64,000 nucleotides of DNA, taken from assembly GCF_032854445.1 (NCBI RefSeq), contig NC_088307.1, forward strand, positions 21,900,017-21,964,016, read 5' to 3'. Source of the stretch: Liolophura sinensis. Lineage: Eukaryota > Mollusca > Polyplacophora > Chitonida > Chitonidae. A program made the position numbers and the translations under genes. Below are positions 36,857 through 47,215 of the stretch, piece by piece; the stretch's first letter is position 1; every line of letters begins with the position of its first letter. Below the pieces are notes generated by a model that was not told where the DNA came from, did no database searches, and was given only the letters and a program-made list of their open reading frames with translations.

Positions 36857-36878
36857 ATGGTGTTGATTTCAACACCAT
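36857..36878. repeat. Perfect 10-bp hairpin downstream of the protease stop
   Basis: atggtgttga, 2-base loop tt, tcaacaccat. It lies about 155 bases beyond the stop codon in the direction of transcription, so it could be in the 3' UTR. Confidence 0.6.
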
Positions 36879-37033
36879 ATGCTTAAAAAAGCTTGAGCAG
36901 TATATTCCCAGTTCGGAAACGACATACATCGATATGCATATTTCACCTTCCACCTTATAAAATTTTGTACAGAACTTTATACAAATTATATTTTTACACA
37001 AATTGACTGGCCAACCTGTCATCGACGGAGTCG

Positions 37034-37281
37034 TCAACCAGTAGCCGCCTTTAGACTGGACCGGACGTCCAACCAAGGACTACGGCTCAGCCTATAGGTA
37101 TCAGCTATACCGCGGAAATTATAGACGTCCATATTATAATAGATCCAGTCTATGTAGCTGGAGACTCTGGTGAACACATTGGGGAAGTTCCTGGCCGTGC
37201 AGTTGTTGATTAGCCAGGACATGACACCGCCGAGCACGTACACGCCGTCCACTTCACACATCAAAGGTCCGCCCGAATCTC
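37034..37281 (-). CDS. S1 serine protease, last exon (catalytic Ser) and C-terminus
   Basis: After the acceptor ttttgcag the exon reads (G)DSGGPLMC with catalytic Ser195 and Cys201. Then come VLGGVMSW (Ser214-Trp215), a Leu where Gly216 is usual, NNC (Cys220), FPNVFTRV (Asn where Gly226 is usual) and the closing helix SSYIDWIYYNM. About 28 further residues precede a TGA at 37036-37034, a longer C-terminal tail than the family needs. Joined to exons 1-4, the mature domain is about 240 residues, normal for the family. No clear AATAAA was seen just downstream. Confidence 0.92.
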
Positions 37282-37947
37282 CTGCAAAACAAGTGCATCC
37301 AGGTCAAAAATGGCGTTCGAGATTACCGGAGCTATTTCTCGCGAGAGTGAGAAGATATCAACATATGTGTCGCTTCCGGAAGGCGTGTTATTCATCATGG
37401 GAGGAGAGAGTTGCGAGTTTAACTTTCACAAATCCTCTAAAATACCCCTGTTCTATTACACTTGCTTTAGAAACTCCGATAGGCCAAAGAAACAAAGTCA
37501 CCTACATAAGAACGCCCCGCTTACTTCCGTCTTGCGTATAATACCGGTATTATATTTTTAAAAGAAAAGCGGTGTATGCTTGAAATATGAAAACAAAAGC
37601 AGACGCCAGATGTTTCGATTGGCGGTTTTACAAAAGCAGTATCACGGCTTATCTTTGAGAGATCTTTGGGGATAAGGCTGTGAACGTCAGACATAAGAAA
37701 AAATTCTCATTTATATATCTTTAAATGACAGCTTTGGCCATTTTGAGAATTTCTCATAAAGGTTTTTTTTTAAAAAATGCGACATAACCTGAAACACTGA
37801 CAATAAAAATGCATATTTGCAGGTTTAAAATCTTTAAATTGGCAACAGCCATATATAACCAAGCCAAACCTGGAGACATATACGTCATCGAAGCAATTAA
37901 GAAAGGGAAAATGAGTACGGTAAGTAAAATGGAGTTTTAAATATATT

Positions 37948-37954
<7 letters not shown>

Positions 37955-38039
<85 letters not shown>
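37955..38039. repeat. (AT)n microsatellite
   Basis: About 40 uninterrupted AT units inside protease intron 4. Confidence 0.97.
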
Positions 38040-38041
<2 letters not shown>

Positions 38042-38109
38042 GAAACAGAATCTTTCAAAGTCGGTCTTATTAATACATGTTCATGCATATGAGTTTATTG
38101 ATTTATTTC

Positions 38110-38345
38110 ACTGCAATACTTATGAATGTTTTACTGATACAATGTTGGAGGACACCGGCGTAAACCATAGACCTTTGGCAAGTTACTGTGGAAGTTTCCC
38201 ACATGAGATACAGATTTTTACACATCAAAAGGCTGGAAGACTAACGTGGTCTTCAAAGAACATTAGATTACATACACGATCAACAACAGTGTCGACAACT
38301 GGTTATTGTGACCAAGGCCCCATAAGCAGTGAAAAGCGCTGAAAT
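38110..38345 (-). mobile_element. SINE-C-like repeat
   Basis: 'gacctttggcaagttactgt' and 'gaagtttcccacatgag' match, on the opposite strand, the repeats at 45215-45540 and 55945-56145. Confidence 0.5.
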
Positions 38346-38667
38346 CTTTCCGTCCAATGCCAGGTTTGAACACGCGCCTCATTTTGTTCTAGCAATGTGT
38401 ATAGTTATTGCTGTTTAAGCTGTAGTCTAACTAGATAGTCATGATTATAAGTCATTCAGATCTTCATCTGACGATAAATTAATATTTGATGGGCACAAAA
38501 TATTAAAATAATAATGTTTACTTGAAAGATAATTTACGATTGAAGAAATATTTCATGTGATTTCAAGCCAAACGTTTGACATATACTACATGTATTTTGT
38601 ATTTCACGGTAGGTATAGGGATGTGTAAGGCATCTGCCCGGGGGGGGGGACTGAAGGAAGAACTTAC

Positions 38668-38810
38668 GTAACATGCTCCCAGTTCACCGTTCCCCACGCA
38701 CACCTGAGTCTGTAAGACGGGTATCCCGACACGTGACCACATGTCAGAACAGTTCTTGTTGTCTAAGATAGGCACTTCCAGTTCATTCAAAACGTATCGA
38801 CGACTGGTCC
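38668..38810 (-). CDS. S1 serine protease, exon 4 of 5
   Basis: Encodes TSRRYVLNELEVPILDNKNC ... QTQVCVGNGELGACY. LNELEVPIL and NKNC (Cys168), then QVC (Cys182) and GAC (Cys191), match the family; ELGAC should run directly into GDSGG. The acceptor is ccttacag|GG (phase 1, matching exon 3). The donor is TAC|GTAAGT, a strong site, but it leaves phase 0 where exon 5 needs one extra base (phase 1), so canonical splicing shifts the frame. In chymotrypsin numbering residue 189 is Gly, which excludes a trypsin-type Asp189. Confidence 0.9.
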
Positions 38811-38837
38811 CTGTAAGGTGGCAAACACGTTCACATA

Positions 38838-38965
38838 TTAATTTATTTGATTGGTGTTCTACGCCGAACTCGAGAGTATTTTATTTATACGACGGCGGCC
38901 AGCATTATGGAGGAAGGAAACTGGGCGGAGCCCGTGGAAAACCCTCGACCATCGGCAGGCTGGCT
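38838..38965 (-). mobile_element. SINE-A copy, partial, beside protease exon 4
   Basis: 'ttatttgattggtgttctac', 'cggcggccagcattatggag'. It begins only some 28 bases upstream (in transcript direction) of the exon 4 acceptor, within the intron. Confidence 0.88.
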
Positions 38966-39134
38966 CACAAATTAAGAATGTGAGTAGGGGCCTATTATTA
39001 GTGAATATATTATAAAAAAGATTTAATACATTAATGAATGGTAAAAGCAAGCTTACGGAACGTGTATTTAAACGGAAGGGCTTGTCAAAAAAGATGACAG
39101 AAAACTGGACCAGAATAGAACATAACAAAGATCA

Positions 39135-39292
39135 AAACCAAAAACAATTTAACAGACTACAACATGGAAAGTAGAACTACAGCGACGACGACAATGTGAT
39201 AGCGGGCAAATGATTACACGTGACCGATGAAATACGGTCTCTTGTCATTTACCTCAGCTTTCTAACTACTCATGTAAGTGCTTAAATAATAG
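39135..39292 (+). repeat. Family X copy, left part, split by SINE-A
   Basis: 'actacagcgacgacgacaat', 'tgattacacgtgaccgatga', 'catgtaagtgcttaaataat'. The match resumes at 39579. Confidence 0.82.
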
Positions 39293-39570
39293 GAGGGGCC
39301 TCCGAGGGTCAGTCGGTTAGCGCGCTAGCGCAGCGTAATAACCCAGGAGCCTCTCACCAATACCGTCGCAGTGAGTTCAAGTCCAGCTCATGCTGGCTTC
39401 CTCTCCGACCGTAAGTGGGAAGTTCTGCCAGAAGCCGGCGGATGGTCGTGGGTTTACCTCGGGCTGTGGCAGGTTTCCTCCCACCATAATGCTGGCTGCC
39501 GTCGTATAAGAGAAATATTCTTGAGTACGGCGTAAAACACCAATAAAATAAATCAATCAAATAAAAAAAT
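39293..39570 (+). mobile_element. Full-length SINE-A inserted in family X
   Basis: Complete head (tcagtcggttagcgcg), B-box-like gttcaagtcc, full centre and (AAAT)n-like tail. Flanking aataatag (39285-39292 and 39571-39578) is a direct repeat consistent with a target-site duplication; the host family X sequence continues on both sides. Confidence 0.93.
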
Positions 39571-39578
39571 AATAATAG

Positions 39579-39680
39579 CAGGTTACACGTCCACTAGCAC
39601 GATGACTTTAGCAGAATTGGTTAATCACGGAATGGAGGAATGTTACTTGCAGTGTATTAAAATTTACAGGTCTGTTTTTG
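39579..39680 (+). repeat. Family X copy, right part after SINE-A
   Basis: 'caggttacacgtccactagc' and 'actttagcagaattggtta' continue the copy begun at 39135. Confidence 0.75.
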
Positions 39681-40676
39681 TGGCCTGTACATTTTATCAC
39701 AAGATAGGATCAAGAGGACTGAGTACAGGTTGGCTATTTAAACATTCAATCCGTTTACACATGTATCAAAGACTACAGCAAAGAGTAAAACCAGAGAGTC
39801 AATGCCAAGAAACGATGTCACCCTTTCTTATTTCAGAGTTAGGCACACAGTTCAAAGAGCCTTGCAATCTTTCTTTGACAGTCAACCTAGAAGTTATGTT
39901 GCGCTATCCACTGCCAGCAACACGGAGATAGGAGAGAGTGGCCATTTCCCGTGTGTTTGCAAAACGCCTTTGAGGTCCAAGAAAGTCGTAGACGGCGTGT
40001 TTACCCGAATATGCCCGGAGTTGCGTCACAGACCAAGAGTTCGGCACAAGTATGTCTATAATTTTTAATATTTCCTTGCCAACCTCGCGATGATCCATTT
40101 AGGAAGGGTTGAGTTTCCACGAACGCGACAAAAACCCAACACAAACCAGGAAGTGATTCCGCATATTATCTCCCTTAACTTACTGATAGAAGGTGGGTTA
40201 TGTTTACGGGTAAATATTTTGTAAACAAAACTAGTTTTTTTTATCAAAGAAAATAAAGTTAGGTAAAGTATATATACTCATTCGCCACAATTTCCATTGC
40301 AGGGTCTTTATCCATGGAAACAAGCCCTGTTTTTTTTTGTTTTTCCCATCAGGGCAAACAAAGAGCTCAATATTCCCTGCTCACATGCGTGGCTCAAATT
40401 ATTTGGCCAATTTTTGTCAACAATTGTCACTGTCATTGCAAAGCTGGGAAAACAGAAGGTAAATATGCCAAAGAAAACAAAAACGGAACAAACCGTAAAC
40501 TTGGCATAATTGTATGAGGGGAAAGAGCATTATGGAACCAAATGTTAGACTATTGAACTCAACCCAAAACTGTTCAGAATTCGGAAGTCAGTCTGGGCAA
40601 GGTTCAGAGTATACGCCCACCCATTTTCAGTCAGAGGGTGTTTAAATAATCAACTGTGTATTTTCTCACGATATTT

Positions 40677-41310
40677 TTATTTAATTTAATTTAATTTAAT
40701 TTAATTTATTGCTTTATTTATTTATAGAGGATTGCCCACAGCCAGTGGCCACGAGGGGTCTTCCTCAACAAGATTATTTACATTTAATTACAACATTTGA
40801 AAAATGATATTTTGAAAATAATATCTGCTAACTTACAATTATATAGCAATGAAATAGAATAAAGTGAAATATGCGCAAGAATTAAGCCTTACAGATATTC
40901 ACAATAAAACATTTGACCGTTTACAGATTAAATGGTTAAACCTTAGTTTGGAATAAATAAATAGTATTGTCAACATAAGTAAATGTACCTGAACATACAT
41001 GCATACTAGCATATTAAGTCGAATATAATACCATGTGCGAACATCATTTGTATTAATGGCTGAACCTATTGGTGACCAGGAGGTAATTGTGGATGGTTTG
41101 CAATAATTTAATATTATCTAAGAGTACCAAATTTTTAGATCCGAAAAGTAACACTTTATATAGGTATTTGGAAATCAGTGAATCAGCCAAAAGTAAAGAT
41201 TGGTGAAATCCTGGACACATGATTTTTGCTATGTCCACAAGCATATGCTTGTAGACATAGCAAATCCAACAGACAGAATCCACTTGTACATTGTATTACT
41301 GCATAAACCA
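40677..41310 (-). mobile_element. Probable LINE 3' remnant
   Basis: Read on the minus strand, a 76-codon frame (41283-41053) is followed by non-coding sequence and ends in a simple-repeat tail ((AATTA)n-like at 40677-40710) after 'tggccactggctgtgggcaa'. Coding remnant next to a 3' simple tail suggests a non-LTR retrotransposon end, but no reverse-transcriptase motif is visible. Confidence 0.3.
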
Positions 41311-41345
41311 GGATTCTACTGGCGGTCTAAGCATCCCAAAGGCCT

Positions 41346-41490
41346 GGGCGCAGTTGTTCAAAAGTTTATTTGCTGTTAACCGGTATTAACTTTTGTCTGG
41401 ACTAAAGTCTATTTGTTTTGCATTAGGCCCGGACTGGTATTAAGATTTAAGCCTGGCTTAACTTTCAATACTCTTTTGAACAAGCGGCCC
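41346..41490. mobile_element. Short hairpin element with inverted terminal repeats
   Basis: Left end gggcgcagttgttcaaaag (41346-41364) pairs with cttttgaacaagcggccc (41473-41490). The 145-bp element is non-coding; interior 'ggtattaacttttgtctgg' and 'ggtattaagatttaagcct' are also partly repeated. Confidence 0.78.
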
Positions 41491-41574
41491 ATGGTCCTCC
41501 TCCATTGCTTTAATGTGTTAGTATGTTAAATGCAATGACAACACTGATTTGATTAATTATTTTTTTATCTTCTT

Positions 41575-41765
41575 CAGTTTAAGCCATGGTGCTAGGGGAC
41601 GTGTAGTTGGCTACTAATGAAAGGTTCACATTAAGTTTGAATAAAACACTAACTGAAGTAAACTGACAAGAGACCGTATTTCACAGGTTAAATGTGACCA
41701 TTTTCCAACCATCACACTGTCGTCACTGTTCTGGTTATGCACTCTGTTCTGTAAGTCTTCTATAC
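41575..41765 (-). repeat. Family X copy
   Basis: 'agtttaagccatggtgctag', 'aagtaaactgacaagagacc', 'gtatttcacaggttaaatgt' and 'cgtcactgttctggttatgc'. Confidence 0.78.
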
Positions 41766-41768
41766 TAT

Positions 41769-41820
41769 CAGGCTAGATAATTCTAGCCTGAAACTTTTCA
41801 GGCTAGATAATTCTAGCCTG
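41769..41820. repeat. Tandemly duplicated palindrome
   Basis: caggctagataattctagcc(tg) forms a 9-bp-arm palindrome; it occurs at 41769-41790 and again at 41799-41820, 30 bases apart. Confidence 0.85.
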
Positions 41821-42194
41821 AAAATTCATCAGTTTTTTTTTCTCAAATATTAACGTTATCGAGCAATCATTTTTGCACATTTCTATGAATATTTAATCAG
41901 AATAAAAAAAGAAAATTATATTGACGAATGCATTTTTTTGTTATTTATGACTTTTTAGAGTGCCTGTGGTAAATCACCTAATTCTGGAAACTTTCCCACG
42001 TGTGAAGTATACAGATATGTAAACCTCATAAGTATTCTAAATCTTATTCAATGGTTTATTGAATTTTGAATGAAAACAGCAAGAGGGGCTTAAATGATGT
42101 TACAATATGAGAAACAAATAGTAATCTCATATCTCCAAATAGACAAAGAACAAAATAATTTCAATGTGTTCCACGAAGTCGGGAGATCTGGGAC

Positions 42195-42505
42195 CGTGTC
42201 GGGTCATACCATAGACTTTAAAAATGGTACATGTTACTGCCTCGCTTGGGTCTCAGCAGTGACAGGTTAGAGCAAGGAAAAGATGACTGGTTTGCCCGGT
42301 GTCAGTATAATGTGGCTGGGTGGAATGTCATGTCTGGTGTTTTCGGCATGATATTTCTGTGGCGGCAGCACTTTGGCGACATGCACTCGCCCTGTTTCAA
42401 AAAGACACAGTATATATACACACATCTAATTACTCCTTGTCGTCATATGACTGAACAATTGTTAAGTTCCATGTTAAACCCCAAGCATTCATTCTTTCAT
42501 TTGTT
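42195..42505 (+). mobile_element. SINE-B copy
   Basis: 'ctttaaaaatggtac', 'gcctcgcttgggtctcagca', 'tgtctggtgttttcggcatg', tail 'aaaccccaagcattcattct'. Head is truncated at the left. Confidence 0.85.
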
Positions 42506-42564
42506 TGTTTTAGATTAAAGTTTCCTTTAATATCATGCGCACTCTACATTTTTACACACAATGT

Positions 42565-42659
42565 CAGGGTTTGACTGAGCTCCTGGTGATTTGGTGGCTG
42601 AAGAAGGAGTTGAACTCCCAGCGATCACAGTGGCGCTAACCACTAGGCCACGGAGGCCC
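42565..42659 (-). mobile_element. SINE-A head fragment
   Basis: 'gttgaactcccagcgatcac', 'ctaaccactaggccacggag'. Confidence 0.75.
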
Positions 42660-42822
42660 TAACTGATCGATTGGTAGATTGAGAGTTTATTTCGCTCTTA
42701 TGAGAGTGGCCAGTGTAGACCATTGGCACACATCAAACCCTTATATTTTCAACCAAAATATGAAATAACATAGAGCTAATTTTGTGGCAAATTAAGTGAT
42801 ATGTATGTCAAATACATAATCT

Positions 42823-43055
42823 GGGGCGTCTCCGTGACCGAAGTGGTTAACGCGCCATGCGTTCACTGTTAGTTTAAGCCTAGCTCATGCTGACTTCCAC
42901 TCCGGCCATACGTGGGAAGGTCTGCTAGCAAGGTGCGGATGGTCGTGGGTTTCCCCCGGACTCTGCCGGGTTTCCTCCCACCATCGTACTTGCCGCTGTC
43001 GTAGAAGTGAAATATTCTTGAGTACGGACGTAAAACACCAATCAAATTAACAAAA
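42823..43055 (+). mobile_element. SINE-A copy
   Basis: 'gtgaccgaagtggttaacgc', 'ggtgcggatggtcgtgggtt', 'gtgaaatattcttgagtacg', tail 'ccaatcaaattaac'. Confidence 0.9.
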
Positions 43056-43234
43056 AATATATACATAGTCGCAGCAGGACATTAATGTTCACTACACTTT
43101 GCAATTTAATATATCTCACTCTGCACCTTCCCAGTTCAAAGATGTTTATGATGGCACACAGTTGATCAGTTAATTAATACCTTATCTATGTTTAAGTATG
43201 TTAATATCCTTCACAGTATGCAATGTCGCAGTCG

Positions 43235-43480
43235 GGGCAAAAGACTACAATATGGAGAGTAAAACCAGAGCAGCAACGCCCGTGTGAATGTTGCCAAACG
43301 GTGAAATGCGGTCTTTCGTCACTTTACCACAGTTAGGTTTTATTCTGACTGTTGCTATGTAAATAGCAACTAGAATTACTCAGAATGCTGTGTTGTCATC
43401 ACAATTTATACAGAATTACATGAAAACCATTCAAAGGGACCAGGCCTTTATGAATATCGGCAATCGGCAAATTTTGCAAA
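43235..43480 (+). repeat. Family X copy
   Basis: 'aaaagactacaatatggaga', 'gtaaaaccagagcagcaacg', 'gttaggttttattctgactg' and 'tgctgtgttgtcatcacaat'; a segment of the middle is deleted. Confidence 0.8.
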
Positions 43481-43997
43481 TATAGACGAATGCTCTGACA
43501 AAGGCTTATGTAGTGCAAGACACAATTATCTATGTACGAAGTATTAAAAACGGCTCGTTCTCACTTGATACAGCGCACGTGTCTAAACAGAAAGGAGAAA
43601 GGGCCTCGTTCCATGATTTCTGGCACGTCTCTGTGTCAATCACGCCTCGCGCAGTGTACTCGTCAGCTTTGGCGAGTTTCCATGAGAATTGCTCCGGTCA
43701 GCAAATATGGGGCTATGACGAGAAAACCTAGTAAGCCTGAGCTTAAAATGTGCATACTCAACAGACGGTGACAAACTCACGATGAGGTATTCATTAAAGG
43801 TTTACGCGAGCCAAAAAGAACGTATGAGCTAGAAATTCCTAGAAGATAGTCCAGTAAGTCCTGACTTCAAAAAAAGTTAGTTCTCGGTCAATGGCCGGTG
43901 TAGGTTTGGTGCCAAGTTAAACTGTCAGGGTAAATTCTCCATGCAGCATCCACCCTGTTGAAGACGGCCACATACATAACGAAGGCCTGTCTCGTAC

Positions 43998-44210
43998 CTT
44001 TATATACTGCCCTTCACGAATGCGTTCCTCTTGGCCTCTAAGCCCAGGTTTAGTCCATTGTGAAAGCGGAACCTCTTCAATAGTATTCTCCAATTCACAT
44101 AGCAGCAACTCATGCGAAACTTTGGTCCAAATACGAACTCGGACAATATCGAAACTCCAGCCTAATTTTAAGTCTGGAGTTTCAGAAGTCAAAGTTTCAC
44201 AGTTCAAACA
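43998..44210 (-). CDS. Unassigned exon candidate inside the large protease intron
   Basis: A 71-codon open stretch lies exactly between a pyrimidine-rich acceptor (ttttccttgag|TGT) and a donor (AAG|GTACGA), phase 0 at both ends. The peptide has alternating hydrophobic strand-like segments (FDIVRVRIWTK, ELLLCELENT). It distantly recalls the C2-like region of UVRAG-type autophagy proteins, but that is a weak impression from memory. It has no protease features. It could be an exon of another gene, a retrocopy fragment, or chance. No partner exons were found nearby. Confidence 0.28.
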
Positions 44211-44330
44211 CTCAAGGAAAATTAGATCCATTCCACGTGGGCAGTATTTCCCACATCATTTACTGTAATCAAATGGTTATATTTTCATTTCTAAGATACA
44301 TAATGGGTCAAAAATACTTTACGCGTTATT

Positions 44331-44512
44331 TGTTTATTTATTTTTTTTATTTATTTATTTATTTGACTGGTGTTTAACGCCGTATTCAAAATCATTTCAC
44401 TTATACAACGGCGGCCAGTATTATGGTGGGAGAAAACCGGGCAGAGCCCTTTGAAAACCCACGACCATCCGCTGGTTGTGGCCAGACCTTCCCACGTACT
44501 ACTTTATGCGAA
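44331..44512 (-). mobile_element. SINE-A copy, head missing
   Basis: (ATTT)n tail, 'gtttaacgccgtattcaaaa', 'caacggcggccagtattatg', ends after 'gaccttcccacgtac'. Confidence 0.9.
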
Positions 44513-44774
44513 GATGTAGTTCAGTATGAGTAATGTTTAATAGGGCATACCTCGTGTAATCAGGGTTAAACCACTTGATGTTTCCGTATCAAAAACATTC
44601 AATCCGCAATAAAATATAAGCAAAGAACTAAATGTAATACTTAAGTTTAACCTCTTTCCTTTGCCTTGTTTTTAATGTTATTCTGTGATAAATTTGATGA
44701 CAATGTGATGGCATTTTGAGTAATTCCAGATCAGTGATTTCTAATAAACAGCAATTATCATCACTGCAATATGT

Positions 44775-44955
44775 TTGCACCTACTTCTGCTTAAGCCATG
44801 GTGCTTAGCTAATACTAAAGATTTTACTTGAACAACTGGAATAAATTGATAAGAGAGCGCATATCACCGGCTACGTTTGACCATTTGCCAGTTATCACAC
44901 TGTCACCGCAGCTCTGGTTTTACTCTCTGCGCTGTAAGCATTTTATTCTATGATA
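44775..44955 (-). repeat. Family X copy
   Basis: 'cttctgcttaagccatggtg', 'ttatcacactgtcaccgcag', 'ctctggttttactctctgcg'. Confidence 0.8.
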
Positions 44956-45214
44956 AAATGTCAATAGTGTTCTTTGATCCGAAATATCCATCTGTCAGTG
45001 TATCAAAGAATCAAGAGAGTAGCTTGAATTCAGTCTCATTGTTTTCTTCCAAAATAAACATTCAGCTTGGTTGTATATGTTACCCTACCAGCAACCATAA
45101 TACCATTATTACATTTCTTTAGGCCATCTTACTGTATGTATTTTTCATGAAATTGAGCAACTGATGTTACTTTAAAACGAGGTCTAACACATTGTCCTTT
45201 GATTCGCCCACATG

Positions 45215-45540
45215 TCCTTATTAGTCACTTGGGAGCCAGCCGGAGTCTTTCATTGACTAGCGACGCTTGCTTTACAATCACTGGGTCACACAAGGTTCTG
45301 GTTCAAACCCGGCCTTTGGCAGAGGATTTATGGATTTCTTGCTCTTGGTGCGAAGAGAATAACGTGGTGGTACACACAGTTTAATAATCGTTTAAGACCA
45401 TTTATCTTCCACCAAAATGAGTTGCATATCTGTGCGCTACATGTTGGAAAGTTCGTCAGCCCTGGGCTTCTTCATCCAAAAAATCACTGCCATCGAAAAA
45501 GTCTCAAATTTTTTAACATGCCGTTAAGCAAATAAATAAA
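45215..45540 (+). mobile_element. SINE-C-like repeat
   Basis: A B-box-like ggttcaaaccc near 45300, 'ttccaccaaaatgagttgc', 'catgttggaaagttcgtcag' and a tail 'aagcaaataaataaac'. Shares its middle with 38110-38345 and 55945-56145. Confidence 0.55.
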
Positions 45541-45579
45541 CAGTAAATCAATGATCCCTAAGGAAACTGATACCAATTC

Positions 45580-45925
45580 GGTGGCCTAATAGTTAGGGAG
45601 TCCGCCTCCAAGTTGGGAGACCCGGGATCAAATCAGGGTGGGTTCATACCAAAGATTTTGAAAATGGTACTTGTTGCTGCCTCGCTTGGCGCTCAGCACG
45701 CAGAGGTTAGAGCAAGGAAACATGACTGGTTGGCTTGGTGTTAGTATAGTGTAACTGGGTGAGTTGTCCTGTCTGTTATTTTCGGCATGATACTTCAGTG
45801 GAGGCAGCACTCTTGCTGGATGGATTCGCCTTGCCACAAGAAGCACATTATATCTATTTAAACCTACTGACTCTTTGTCGCCATATAACTAAAAATGGTT
45901 AGGGGCGGTGTAAAACCGCAAGCAT
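45580..45925 (+). mobile_element. SINE-B copy, complete
   Basis: tRNA-like head 'tggcctaatagttaggg' (A-box-like) and 'cccgggatcaaatca' (B-box-like), body 'cctcgcttggcgctcagcac', 'ttagagcaaggaaa', tail 'gtcgccatataactaaaaat' and 'aagcattcat'. Confidence 0.87.
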
Positions 45926-46664
45926 TCATTTCTAAAGGAATTGATAGAATCGAGGCGTAAATAAGGCGGACGACGGACGATGGGTGTCAGGTCTCACCGA
46001 TAATACTTTCACATATTAACATTGCGACAAACTATTGAAGCGAAAAACACACGCAGAGAAAAGCTAAGACAGAGATCAAGAGAAGAAAAGTTAGAACATT
46101 TGTTTTTTAACCCTAGATGATGCCAGGAACGCTGTCACTAGCTGCCAGATAGGTTAACTATTGATTTTATGCAATGTTCCAATAACAACAACAAAGACTG
46201 CAGTGACTTTGACACGCAAGTGGTTTTCAGTACTAGACTCAGGTATAGATTTCAAAATATTCGTGGATTTCATGACAAATTCGCAAAGAAACTCTCAACA
46301 CAAATCATCAAAGAAAAAAGAAAGTTTATAAAGTATGAAATTAGGACAAGTTGATACAAAGAGACGTAGTCGGCAGTTTTCATCGATGACAGAATGACGC
46401 AAGGAATTTACGAGGCGAATGACCCACACCAGCACCGAAATTGTGCATCACGCCAATTCACAAATATGTATCTCAGCTGCGCTTCAATTGCAACTGTTCA
46501 TATTCAACGTGGCGAAGATATTCAACACGATAAAACCAAGGCCACTTTCCCCGGGTTAAGCGGAATTAGACACAGTTATGAAGATACATTTATGTTAGGA
46601 CGGAGGTGTGTAAAGAGGAGCTAGGTGCTGACCACGCGGAGTCAAGCTGCCACCTCCTATAGTT

Positions 46665-46690
46665 TTCGGGGCGCCTCCGTGGCCGAGGCA
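46665..46690 (+). mobile_element. SINE-A head stub
   Basis: Only 'cggggcgcctccgtggccga' plus a few bases of a SINE head are present, 30 bases ahead of a full copy. Confidence 0.6.
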
Positions 46691-46721
46691 AAAAGACAAC
46701 TTCCATACTTCCAAATGTATA

Positions 46722-46979
46722 GGGGGCCTCCGTGGCTCAGTTGGTTAGCGCGCTAGCGCAGCGTAATGACCCAGGAGTCTCTCAAAAAAGGGGTTCATGT
46801 CCAGCTCATGCTGCCTTCCTCTCCTGCCGTACGTGAGAATGTACCACCCTCCAGCAACCTACGGGTGGTCGTGGTTTTCCCCCGGGCTCTCCTCTGTCGC
46901 CATAATGCTGGCCGCCGTCGTATAAGGGAAATATTCTTGAATAGGGCGTAAAACACCAATCAAATCAAATCAAATCAAA
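46722..46979 (+). mobile_element. Full-length SINE-A with target-site duplication
   Basis: Intact head (tggctcagttggttagcgcg), full body and a (AAATC)n tail. tccaaatgtata is present at 46710-46721 and 46980-46991. Confidence 0.95.
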
Positions 46980-47124
46980 TCCAAATGTATACTTTTAGCT
47001 GTTGACATGAAATGGTGTAAATAAAACGTGTCAGACATTCCAGGCAAGAAATTCATTTCTAATTTCAGCACTAAATTCCATGAGAAATAGCCAATATCCA
47101 ATATCAGTTTTGCTCTTATTAGAA

Positions 47125-47215
47125 TAAAACCCATATTTCAGGTAAATTCACAAGAAACCGAACTTCATTGGTTATATGTGACAGTTTGCCAACTGTCACA
47201 CTGGTTTATTTTATG
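47125..47215 (-). repeat. Family X fragment
   Basis: 'caggtaaattcacaagaaac' and 'gccaactgtcacactggttt'. Confidence 0.6.

Noticed and set aside
37170-37541. 123-codon plus-strand frame
   Set aside because: Its first third is the antisense shadow of the protease catalytic-Ser exon.
37897-38088. Peptide with a long Tyr-Ile repeat
   Set aside because: Translation of an (AT)n microsatellite; the same applies at 52472-52724.
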